A stretch of 64,000 nucleotides of DNA from a gamma proteobacterium symbiont of Ctena orbiculata (lineage in GTDB: Bacteria > Pseudomonadota > Gammaproteobacteria > Chromatiales > Chromatiaceae), in contig QBVD01000048.1 of assembly GCA_003058525.1 (NCBI GenBank), forward strand, positions 49,189-113,188, given 5' to 3'. A program made the position numbers and the translations under genes. Shown piece by piece: positions 36,213-44,025 of this stretch. Position 1 is the stretch's first letter, and each line of letters opens with the position of its first letter. The notes beneath the pieces were generated by a model, which worked only from the letters and a program-made list of their open reading frames with translations, was not told the DNA's origin and did not search any database.

Positions 36213-37222
36213 TACTGTTTCCCCCTCAATAAGGCTTCGGGATGGCGTTCCAGGTACTCCGACATATTTCGAATGGATCTTGCCGCCGCACCCAGTTCAC
36301 GCAGGGCGGCGGTCAGTTCGGTCATTACCGGCGAATCCTCACTGAGCACCTTATCCGCTGAGGAGGCCACCTGCCCCAGCTGCGAGAATGTCACCTCGCC
36401 ATTGGCCATGGTCCGCTCCCAACTGGTAAACGCCTTGGCCAACCTGCCTTCTGTTTCCGATATCAACTGCTGAGATTTGGCAGCGGTTCGGGTTACCTCT
36501 GTAAGCATTACCTGCGCTTCCGCAAGGGTATTTGTACTATCGTCTATGAGTTGAGGTGTAACCCGATGCAGCTGTTGGGTGATACTATCGAGACGCCGGG
36601 TTATCTGGAACAGAGACGCTTTCAAACGCTCAAACTCACCGTCGGCGGCCATCTCATCAATACTGTCCAGAATCCCTGACAGGCGTGTCATAATCCGTTC
36701 AATTGGCATCGCCTCCAATGCAGTGGCGATTCGCTCCATACTCGATTGAATGGTGGGGATTTCCCGGTATTCAGAGTTGGCGCTCACCAGCCGAACCGGT
36801 GTGCCGGGATGAAAATCGAGCTCTATCTCCAGTTTTCCGGTCACCAGGCTTTGCAGATTGAGTCTCGCCCGAAGCCCCTGCTTGATCAGTTCATCCAATC
36901 CGATCAATACACCGCTGCCTGTCTGTACACCATCGATCCCTACCCGCGTATCATCGATGCCGATGATAACGGGAATCCTGAATTCACCACTCTCCTTGAA
37001 ATAGGTGATCGACATCGACTCGACCTTGCCTATCCTGACACCCCGAAAATTCACCGGCGAGCCGACCTGAAGCCCCTTGACATCACTCTCGAAAAACAGA
37101 ATAAAGCGTGTGGATTGATGAGATAGATTGCCGTCGGAGAGCAGAAATATTGCGCTCACTCCCAATACCAGCGATGCCAGAACGAAGAGACCGATGAGTG
37201 TTGGACTGACCTTCGATTGCAT
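36212..37222 (-). CDS. MlaD-family MCE domain protein
   Basis: The 336-residue protein has an N-terminal membrane helix (LIGLFVLASLVLGVSAIFLL) and one MCE domain (GLQVGSPVNFRGVRIGKV), followed by a long helical tail that is well beyond the length of E. coli MlaD (183 residues). The MCE ring binds phospholipid between the ABC permease and the periplasm, and the helical tail could build a longer tunnel, as in LetB/PqiB-like relatives. It lies five bases after the ATPase gene. Confidence 0.9.
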   Translation of the reverse strand: MQSKVSPTLIGLFVLASLVLGVSAIFLLSDGNLSHQSTRFILFFESDVKGLQVGSPVNFRGVRIGKVESMSITYFKESGEFRIPVIIGIDDTRVGIDGVQTGSGVLIGLDELIKQGLRARLNLQSLVTGKLEIELDFHPGTPVRLVSANSEYREIPTIQSSMERIATALEAMPIERIMTRLSGILDSIDEMAADGEFERLKASLFQITRRLDSITQQLHRVTPQLIDDSTNTLAEAQVMLTEVTRTAAKSQQLISETEGRLAKAFTSWERTMANGEVTFSQLGQVASSADKVLSEDSPVMTELTAALRELGAAARSIRNMSEYLERHPEALLRGKQ

Positions 37223-37227
37223 ACTAT

Positions 37228-38028
37228 TCAGATTCCTGGAGTTGATGAGGCATCCGTGCCCCGGGTCAGAAATGCCTGTACTCTGGGATCATTGCAGCTT
37301 TGCAGCAGATCACCCGGGTTGCCATGAGCAATCATGGTCTTGCATTCGGAATCGAGAAACACCGAATTATTTCCAATAGCGAATATGCTGGCCAATTCAT
37401 GGGTCACTACCACGATCGTGGTGCCAAGACTCTCACTCAACTCGATGATCAAGTCGTCCAGCCGTTTTGCGCTGACAGGATCCAACCCAGCGGACGGTTC
37501 ATCGAAGAACAGCAATTCCGGGTCCAGCGCCATCGCTCGGGCGAGTCCGGCCCGCTTCTGCATACCGCCACTGATCTCAGCGGGAAGGTAGCCCTCAAAA
37601 CCCTTGAGACCTACCAGAGACAGCTTATAGGATGCCAATTCCCGCGCCTGCGCCGTGGACAGATCCGTATAGGTCTCGATCGGCAGTGAGATATTTTCCA
37701 CCAGTGTCATGTTGCTCCAGAGGGCACCACTTTGATAGAGCACCCCCATTCTTCGCATCAGGTCCTGCCGCCGTTCCTCATCCAACTGCCAGAATCCGTG
37801 GCCATGATAGTAAATTTCGCCTTTTGCCGGCTTTATCAGTCCGATCAAATGACGCAACAGGGTACTCTTGCCACACCCACTGCCACCCATGACGATAAAG
37901 ATATCACCCTGCCGGATTGTAAAGTTGAGATCGCGCTGGATCACGAAATCACCATATGCCATGGTCAGATCCCTAACCTCGATATGCGATGTTGCCGGAG
38001 TTTCGACAGATGCAGTATTCATCGCCAT
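37228..38028 (-). CDS. MlaF-like ABC transporter ATP-binding protein
   Basis: A 266-residue ABC ATPase with Walker A GGSGCGKST, signature ISGGMQKRAGLARAM and Walker B LLFFDEPSAGLDP. The KRAGLARA form of the signature is typical of the MlaF/Ttg2A family that powers MCE lipid transporters. It follows the permease by three bases and precedes the MCE protein. No MlaB gene is seen; the STAS function is fused to the permease. Confidence 0.92.
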   Translation of the reverse strand: MAMNTASVETPATSHIEVRDLTMAYGDFVIQRDLNFTIRQGDIFIVMGGSGCGKSTLLRHLIGLIKPAKGEIYYHGHGFWQLDEERRQDLMRRMGVLYQSGALWSNMTLVENISLPIETYTDLSTAQARELASYKLSLVGLKGFEGYLPAEISGGMQKRAGLARAMALDPELLFFDEPSAGLDPVSAKRLDDLIIELSESLGTTIVVVTHELASIFAIGNNSVFLDSECKTMIAHGNPGDLLQSCNDPRVQAFLTRGTDASSTPGI

Positions 38029-38031
38029 CGT

Positions 38032-39162
38032 TCATATCCCCAATTGATTGAAGATCAATGTTGATATGGCATCCCAAATGACAATCAGCAGTATCGCCGT
38101 CACCATTGCTGAAGTGGTTGCATGCCCAACCGCCGAAGAGTTTTTGCCGCTCTGCAATCCCCGCAGACACCCCGACATGGCGATCACAATGGCAAACAGT
38201 ACACTCTTCACCGTGCCAACCGCCAAATCGCCCCAGCCCATGGATTCCCGGGTCTGAATCAGATATTCGATCAGCGAGATATCCAATACCCAGACACCGA
38301 CCATCAACCCCCCAAGAATTGCCAGCATGTCAGCCCAAAGGGTAAGGAATGGCAGCATAATCAACAGCGCCAAAAACCGTGGCAGCACCAGAAAATCCAC
38401 TACAGAGATACCGAATGTTTTCAATGCATCGATCTCATTGTTGACCTGCATGGTACCAAGTTGAGCCGCATAGGCAGAGCCGGTTCGACCGGCCATGATT
38501 ATGGCGGTCATCATGGCCCCCATTTCTCTTACCGATCCCAGGCCCACCAGATTGGCGACATAGATCTCAGCGCCGAACATCTGCAGTTGTATAGCGCCCA
38601 CGAATGCAAGCACCGCCCCGACCAGCACACCGATCAGACTGACGATGGGGAGAGCCTCCGGACCGGCTGCCTGAAGGAAATGCAGAAAGTCGATAGCGCG
38701 AAAATTCGCCCTGCCGGAGAACAGTCGCCACAGAGAGAGCGTCAGTTCACCGGCAAACCGCGTGAACAGCACCGACTCCCGCCAGGCCTTCAGGGTCATT
38801 GCTCCGATACGATAGAGCCATGAATAGGACTGCGCCCGACGCCGTGCACCTTTGCGTTCAGGGATATCCTGAGCCAGTTTCAGCAACCTGCGGACCCCTT
38901 CCGGCAAACCCTCAGTATCAAGCTGCAGATCCCGCTGGTGGGCAAAATCATGCAGATGCAGCAACAGACTCAGAAATTGACTGTCCCAACGAACAAGCTG
39001 GCCGGTATCGAGTGAAATCGCTTCAAGCCCTCTACGATCAGTCAGTTCCTGTATCACTCCCTGCCAGTCGAAACTTACATCACGCAGTGTCCAGGAACCC
39101 TTAAAAGAGAGCACCGCCCGGCTCTCAGATGGGTATGAAATTGTCAGCGATTCCTCGGACAC
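38032..39162 (-). CDS. MlaE-family permease fused to a STAS domain
   Basis: This 376-residue protein has an N-terminal STAS-like domain (residues 1-100, with LSFKGSWTLRDVS and SLDTGQLVRWDS) and a C-terminal MlaE permease with the usual EMGAMMTAIIMAGRTGSAYAA loop and helices. In E. coli the STAS partner is the separate MlaB protein; here it is part of the same chain, as found in many bacteria. It heads the operon permease-ATPase-MCE-PqiC lipoprotein, which would move phospholipid between the membranes. A short repeat copy lies upstream. Confidence 0.9.
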   Translation of the reverse strand: MSEESLTISYPSESRAVLSFKGSWTLRDVSFDWQGVIQELTDRRGLEAISLDTGQLVRWDSQFLSLLLHLHDFAHQRDLQLDTEGLPEGVRRLLKLAQDIPERKGARRRAQSYSWLYRIGAMTLKAWRESVLFTRFAGELTLSLWRLFSGRANFRAIDFLHFLQAAGPEALPIVSLIGVLVGAVLAFVGAIQLQMFGAEIYVANLVGLGSVREMGAMMTAIIMAGRTGSAYAAQLGTMQVNNEIDALKTFGISVVDFLVLPRFLALLIMLPFLTLWADMLAILGGLMVGVWVLDISLIEYLIQTRESMGWGDLAVGTVKSVLFAIVIAMSGCLRGLQSGKNSSAVGHATTSAMVTAILLIVIWDAISTLIFNQLGI

Positions 39163-39239
39163 GTATAGGTTTCCAGGTAGATTTGGCGTATCTTCATATC
39201 ACAATATGGTACTGCAGCCTAACGTCCACGGCTTCAGCC

Positions 39240-39272
39240 AGGGCCTGTTATCACTAATCCAATTGGCCCTAG
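39240..39272. repeat. Short derivative of the CTAGGGCC repeat
   Basis: Thirty-three bases: AGGGCCTGTTATCACTAATC plus CAATTGGCCCTAG. The left end is joined almost directly to the right end, as if the core had been deleted. It is upstream of both flanking divergent genes. Confidence 0.7.
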
Positions 39273-39364
39273 TGTACATCAGGAGTAAAACCGGGCACAT
39301 TTGGGTTTGTTACATTTAATAAAACCTGACTTTCTGTACATCAATAATAATTTCGGTAAGCACA

Positions 39365-41101
39365 ATGCCAAAAATCTCAACTCAACCTCAGCACAACGGA
39401 ATCGCACTCATTGTCGAGGACGAAGTGACAAACCGTATGATTCTCAAGGCGTTGTTAAAAAAACACGGTTACAACGTGATTGAGGCCGAGAACGGGGCTG
39501 AGGCCATACAGCATTTCAAAAAACAGAGTCCGGATATTATTTTCATGGATGTCATGATGCCGGTCATGGATGGCTATGAAGCTGCTTCCGAAATCAAACG
39601 CCTGGCAGGCGACCATTTCGTCCCCATTATCTTCCTCACAGCCATGTCCGATGAAAAGGCCCTTGCCCGTTGTGTCGAGGTTGGCGGCGATGACTTTCTC
39701 TCCAAACCGTACAGTTTCACAGTGCTATCAGCCAAGGTTAAGGCCATGGAGCGCATCCGCACCCTACATCAGGACACCCGTATGCTCTACAGTCGCATGC
39801 AACGTGACGAAGAGATTGCCGAACAGGTGTTCAGCGGTGCGGTCATCGCCGGTAATGTGGCCCTCGAGCATATCCGCAGCCTGTTGAAACCTGCCAGCGT
39901 ATTCAGTGGCGACCTGATGCTGACCGCGTTCGCCCCATCACACGATCTGCATGTCCTGCTGGGTGACTTCACTGGCCATGGATTGGCCGCAGCGCTGGGT
40001 GCACTGCCAACCTCCGAAGTATTTCGCTCCATGACAGCCAAGGGGTTTGCTCCCCAACAGATACTCTTCGCCATCAACAACAAGCTGCATGATCTATTGC
40101 CAACCGGGATGTTCTTGGCTGCCCAGTTCGTTAAGGTCGACCACCAGTTGGATCATATCTCAATTATCAATTGCGGCATGCCGGACTGCTACTTAATCGA
40201 GAATGAGAGTATGCGTCTAAAGTATGAAATAGCATCAAAATCCCTCCCCTTGGGTATCGCTCCGGATATCGATTTCAGGGATGACTTTCATCACCTGCGG
40301 GTCGATGAGGGCGACAGGGTTATTCTCGCAACTGACGGCGTTACCGAAGCGCGTGATTCGAACGGTGAATTGTTCGGCCAAAAGCGGTTTATTGAGGTCA
40401 TCAGGAAGAGCGACAGCAGTTCTTACATAATGGATAAACTCGCCAAGGATCTTGAAGCATTTTGCCAGGACGCCCCCCAAGATGATGATATCAGTGTTGT
40501 CGAAGTGCCGCTGATCCGTGAGCTGTTACCTGGCTGGGAATCTGGGTCACACCATTTTGTAACTGACGGGGATATGCCGCAAAACCTGTTTTCCCATGAG
40601 CAACCCGACTGCATCGAGTTTCAGCTCATTCTTTACGGTAGTCAACTGCGTCAGGCCGATCCCGTACCCATACTTATCAACTACATTCAGGAGACAGCCG
40701 GACTGCATGAGCATCGGCGCCCGTTATTCACCATCCTCACCGAACTCTATATCAATGCCCTGGATCACGGTGTACTGCAATTGGATTCCTTGCTTAAACA
40801 GGGGGAAGATGGATTCACCAACTATTTCCAACAACGGGAGCAACGCCTGGAGGCATTGACAGAAGGACAGATACGCATCGGATTGAGAATTCATCAAAAC
40901 AACAATAGTGGATATATTGTGATAACGGTGGAAGACAGTGGGCATGGGTTCGAATTCAAGACATTGTCACAACATGTGACAAATGAGACCCTTTACAGCG
41001 GACGCGGAATAATGCTGGTAAAATCGCTGGTCAAGCAGCTTAAATTCTTTGAACCAGGTAACAAAGCGGAAGCTATTTACGTATGGGAGGATAAACTCTA
41101 A
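39365..41101 (+). CDS. Response regulator-SpoIIE-type phosphatase-HATPase fusion
   Basis: A 578-residue protein with a REC receiver (residues 12-130, phosphoacceptor in IIFMDVMMP, SKPYSF lysine), a PP2C/SpoIIE phosphatase domain (VFSGDLMLTAFAPS, GDFTGHGLAAALGA, TDGVTEARDS, DDDISVVEV with metal-binding aspartates) and a C-terminal HATPase of the RsbW/SpoIIAB type (ELYINALDHGVL, VEDSGHGFEF, GRGIMLVKSLV). It unites phosphatase and kinase of a partner-switching module. Such proteins control anti-sigma antagonists in biofilm or stress responses. No STAS antagonist is adjacent. The next gene begins after a repeat. Confidence 0.9.
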   Translation: MPKISTQPQHNGIALIVEDEVTNRMILKALLKKHGYNVIEAENGAEAIQHFKKQSPDIIFMDVMMPVMDGYEAASEIKRLAGDHFVPIIFLTAMSDEKALARCVEVGGDDFLSKPYSFTVLSAKVKAMERIRTLHQDTRMLYSRMQRDEEIAEQVFSGAVIAGNVALEHIRSLLKPASVFSGDLMLTAFAPSHDLHVLLGDFTGHGLAAALGALPTSEVFRSMTAKGFAPQQILFAINNKLHDLLPTGMFLAAQFVKVDHQLDHISIINCGMPDCYLIENESMRLKYEIASKSLPLGIAPDIDFRDDFHHLRVDEGDRVILATDGVTEARDSNGELFGQKRFIEVIRKSDSSSYIMDKLAKDLEAFCQDAPQDDDISVVEVPLIRELLPGWESGSHHFVTDGDMPQNLFSHEQPDCIEFQLILYGSQLRQADPVPILINYIQETAGLHEHRRPLFTILTELYINALDHGVLQLDSLLKQGEDGFTNYFQQREQRLEALTEGQIRIGLRIHQNNNSGYIVITVEDSGHGFEFKTLSQHVTNETLYSGRGIMLVKSLVKQLKFFEPGNKAEAIYVWEDKL

Positions 41102-41108
41102 GCCCTTG

Positions 41109-41207
41109 CTAGGGCCTGTTAACACTAATATCAAAATCAACCCAAGGAGTGCTACAGTAGCAGTCTGAAACCACTGACTGGTATATCTTCAGAAAGACAG
41201 GCCCTAG
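41109..41207. repeat. 99-bp CTAGGGCC element with a different core
   Basis: It begins CTAGGGCCTGTTAACACTAA and ends ACAGGCCCTAG, but its interior is unlike those of the long elements. Its right end lies 19 bases before the 2-phosphoglycerate kinase start, and a degenerate copy of the end (CCTGGTTAACACCAAT) directly precedes that ATG. Confidence 0.65.
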
Positions 41208-41226
41208 TTGCCTGGTTAACACCAAT

Positions 41227-42420
41227 ATGGCAAAAACACTCGTATTCGATAGATCGGATGATATAAGAACACCGTTTCTCAGAGGTATCCTGACTCGCTC
41301 TCTGACTGATGCCGGGCTTGCTTTTGAAACAGCGTACCAGCTCTCATCCGATATTCGGCAGCAGATCAACAACGTTGATGAGATCACCACCGAAGAGCTG
41401 CGCAAAATAGTTTTGTCTGAACTGCAGAAGATGGATGAAAAAGAGGTTATAGAGAACTACGAGACCATCTATCCTGCCGCCACGAAGATCTTCGTACGCG
41501 ACCATAAAGACAACCTCATGCCTTTCTCTATGATTGAGCATAGGCGCACACTCGAATCCAGTGGTCTCGGCTCTGACAAGGCAGCCTACATTACACAGAA
41601 TGTCTATAAAGAATTAGCTGAATCCTATCAAGATGCCGTTGATAGCAGCACAATTGGAAGACTGACTTACGATAAGCTGAAACAACACTACGGCAAAGAG
41701 GCTGCAAAGCGCTATCTGGTATGGGTCGATTACAAACATACACAACGACCCCTGATACTCCTGATAGGCGGCACGACCGGTTGCGGCAAGAGCACCGTCG
41801 CAACCGAGGTGGCACACCGGTTGAATATCATTCGGACTCAATCCACCGATATGCTCAGGGAGGTCATGCGTATGATGGTGCCGATAAAACTTCTCCCTGA
41901 ACTGCATACCTCCTCATTTAATGCCTGGCGTAAAATCCCCGGCTCTGATGACTCCAAGGAACCGCCTGAAGAGAGAATGATCCATGGCTTTATACACCAG
42001 GCTGAGCTGGTATCCGTCCCTTGCGAAGCCGTGATACAGCGTGCCTTGAATGAGCAGGTCTCCCTGATACTTGAAGGCGTTCATGTCTCACCCGCCCTGG
42101 TGAAGCGGTTCAAGGATGAAAAGAGTGCGGTTATCGTTCCGATCATGCTGGCGGTACTGAAGCAGGACAGACTGAAACACCAATTGAAAGACCGGGGTGT
42201 CAGTGCCCCTGTGAGAAATGCTCAGAGTGATTATCTTTCGAATTTCGAATCGATATGGATGCTCCAGTCACACCTGCTTTCCGAAGCTGACAACAACGCC
42301 ATCCCGATCATAATGAATGATGATAGAGATAAAACCACGGATCGCGTAATGCGCTCCATTATCGAAGTGTTACAGAAGGATTTTCATGCTAAGGTTGAGG
42401 ACGTTTTCGGCACAGAATAA
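41227..42420 (+). CDS. ATP-cone 2-phosphoglycerate kinase-like protein
   Basis: A 397-residue protein. Residues 1-90 are an ATP-cone regulatory domain (RTPFLRGILTRSLTDAGL, ITTEELRKIVLSEL). Residues 170-395 form a P-loop kinase with Walker A GGTTGCGKSTVA near residue 181, and segments such as STDMLREVMRMM and ILEGVHVSP that match archaeal 2-phosphoglycerate kinase. In methanogens this enzyme makes 2,3-bisphosphoglycerate from 2-phosphoglycerate and ATP, towards cyclic 2,3-diphosphoglycerate. The next gene encodes an archaeal-type phosphoglycerate mutase, so the two probably act on the same metabolite. A repeat end touches the start. Substrate is inferred, not shown. Confidence 0.75.
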   Translation: MAKTLVFDRSDDIRTPFLRGILTRSLTDAGLAFETAYQLSSDIRQQINNVDEITTEELRKIVLSELQKMDEKEVIENYETIYPAATKIFVRDHKDNLMPFSMIEHRRTLESSGLGSDKAAYITQNVYKELAESYQDAVDSSTIGRLTYDKLKQHYGKEAAKRYLVWVDYKHTQRPLILLIGGTTGCGKSTVATEVAHRLNIIRTQSTDMLREVMRMMVPIKLLPELHTSSFNAWRKIPGSDDSKEPPEERMIHGFIHQAELVSVPCEAVIQRALNEQVSLILEGVHVSPALVKRFKDEKSAVIVPIMLAVLKQDRLKHQLKDRGVSAPVRNAQSDYLSNFESIWMLQSHLLSEADNNAIPIIMNDDRDKTTDRVMRSIIEVLQKDFHAKVEDVFGTE

Positions 42421-42587
42421 CAAACCCGTATTCCTCATCAGGCGGACCATACTCAATTGGAATAATCATAGACATTAATTATGTTACTAGCTTTCAGGGA
42501 ATGGCGGCCATACGACAGTCTGTCCTATTTAGTATTGAAACCATAAGGTAGAAACACCGGTAAAATGCAGACTAGTGGAGCAAACCC

Positions 42588-43862
42588 TTGTTGACAACCC
42601 AAAAAGGAGTGATGATCATCCTTGACGGTCTTGGCGATCGAGGAATACCTGCATTCGGTGGCAAAACACCACTTGAAGTGGCCGATACGCCGAATATGGA
42701 TGGATTGGCGAGTGCGGGGCAATGCGGTCTTGTCGATCCGCTCTTCCCCGGCATGCCAGTGGGTACACATACCGGCATCTGTCTCCTATTCGGGCTATCC
42801 AAACAGCATACAATGAAATTGGCACGGGGTCCTATCGAGGCATCCGGAGTCGGTCTGAACGACAACGATCAGGCGCTCTATTTCCGCTGCAATTTCGCCA
42901 CCTTGAAAAGGCGTAAGGATCGCTACGATATTCTTGACCGCAGAGCAGGCAGGATCAACACGGGCACTGAATCCCTGACTGCTGCGATAGGCCAGGTCGA
43001 TTTGGGTGATGGCATAATAGCCAGCCTGCACCCGGCAACCCAACACCGTGTCGTATTGCAAATGGAGGGCTGCGGCCTCTCCCATGACATATCCAACACC
43101 GATCCCGGCAACCAGTTCAAGACCAAGGGCCTGCTCACCTGCCTTCCCAATGACCCATCAGACAGCGCAGCGGTGATGACCGCCAGTGCGGTGAATCGGT
43201 TGATGGAGATCATTTATGAGAAGCTCTCCGAACATCCGGTAAATCGCCAAAGAATTGATAATAACCTACCACCCGCCAATGGCATTATCTGTAGAGGACC
43301 CGGTACGCTACCGAAAGTCAAACCCCTGCTTAATCAGCTCAAGCTCAAAACCGCAGTGATATCCGGCGAGAGTACGGTACTCGGGCTTGGCAGGTTATTG
43401 GGTTATGACCTTTTTACGCATGACCGTTTTACCGCCGACCACAATACGGATTTGCATGCCAAGGTAAAAACCACGATAAGTGCACTTGATGATCACGACA
43501 TGGTCTATCTGCATATCAAAGCCACCGACATCTACTCACATGATCTCAATCCCACCGGTAAACGGGAGATGTTGTTGAAAATCGATGACGCCATAGCCCC
43601 GCTGATCAATGATTCACTGGTGATTGCCATAACTGCCGATCACTGCACCGATACCAACACCGGCCGTCATACCGGAGACCCCATACCCAGTCTGATCTAT
43701 AATCCTCGCGGCAGAGTGGATGGTTGCCTGGAATTTTCCGAACTCGCCTGCAATACCGGCGGTCTGGGACGCATCAATAGCAGCGGCTTTCTGCTATCCA
43801 TGCTTGACCAGATGAATCAATTGGAGAATTTCAGACCGAAAGACAGTGTTTTTATTCTCTGA
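42588..43862 (+). CDS. Archaeal-type cofactor-independent phosphoglycerate mutase homologue
   Basis: A 424-residue member of the alkaline phosphatase superfamily, ApgM/PMDI branch. Metal and core motifs are visible: IILDGLGDRG near the N-terminus (Asp13), DTPNMDGLASAG, and the C-terminal TADHCTDTNTG and RHTGDPIPSLIY. The expected nucleophile segment GSD is GTHTG here, so Thr60 would replace Ser and His61 the neighbouring Asp. It should interconvert 3- and 2-phosphoglycerate, or act on a related phosphoester. The start is the TTG at 42588, with GGAG about ten bases upstream. It follows the 2-phosphoglycerate kinase gene by 167 bp. Confidence 0.8.
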   Translation: MLTTQKGVMIILDGLGDRGIPAFGGKTPLEVADTPNMDGLASAGQCGLVDPLFPGMPVGTHTGICLLFGLSKQHTMKLARGPIEASGVGLNDNDQALYFRCNFATLKRRKDRYDILDRRAGRINTGTESLTAAIGQVDLGDGIIASLHPATQHRVVLQMEGCGLSHDISNTDPGNQFKTKGLLTCLPNDPSDSAAVMTASAVNRLMEIIYEKLSEHPVNRQRIDNNLPPANGIICRGPGTLPKVKPLLNQLKLKTAVISGESTVLGLGRLLGYDLFTHDRFTADHNTDLHAKVKTTISALDDHDMVYLHIKATDIYSHDLNPTGKREMLLKIDDAIAPLINDSLVIAITADHCTDTNTGRHTGDPIPSLIYNPRGRVDGCLEFSELACNTGGLGRINSSGFLLSMLDQMNQLENFRPKDSVFIL

Positions 43863-44025
43863 ATCGCGCCATGCAACCGTGCAATAGCCGCATGCTATAG
43901 CTGAGTCAGGCAAAGGTATTTGTACAATATTTCATGGTAATCTGCCTGGCAAGGTCGGTCGGGATGCCTATACTTTATAAAAGTATGGAATGTGATATCC
44001 ACCCAACCTGACTATATCTATTGCC

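Noticed and set aside
38122..38823. A 233-codon open frame on the plus strand
   Set aside because: Antisense to the MlaE permease gene; rich in His and Gln as is usual for such shadows.
43863..44025. Pho box upstream of ppk1
   Set aside because: No pair of CTGTCAT-like half-sites was found, only a small TACTT-N5-AAGTA palindrome.
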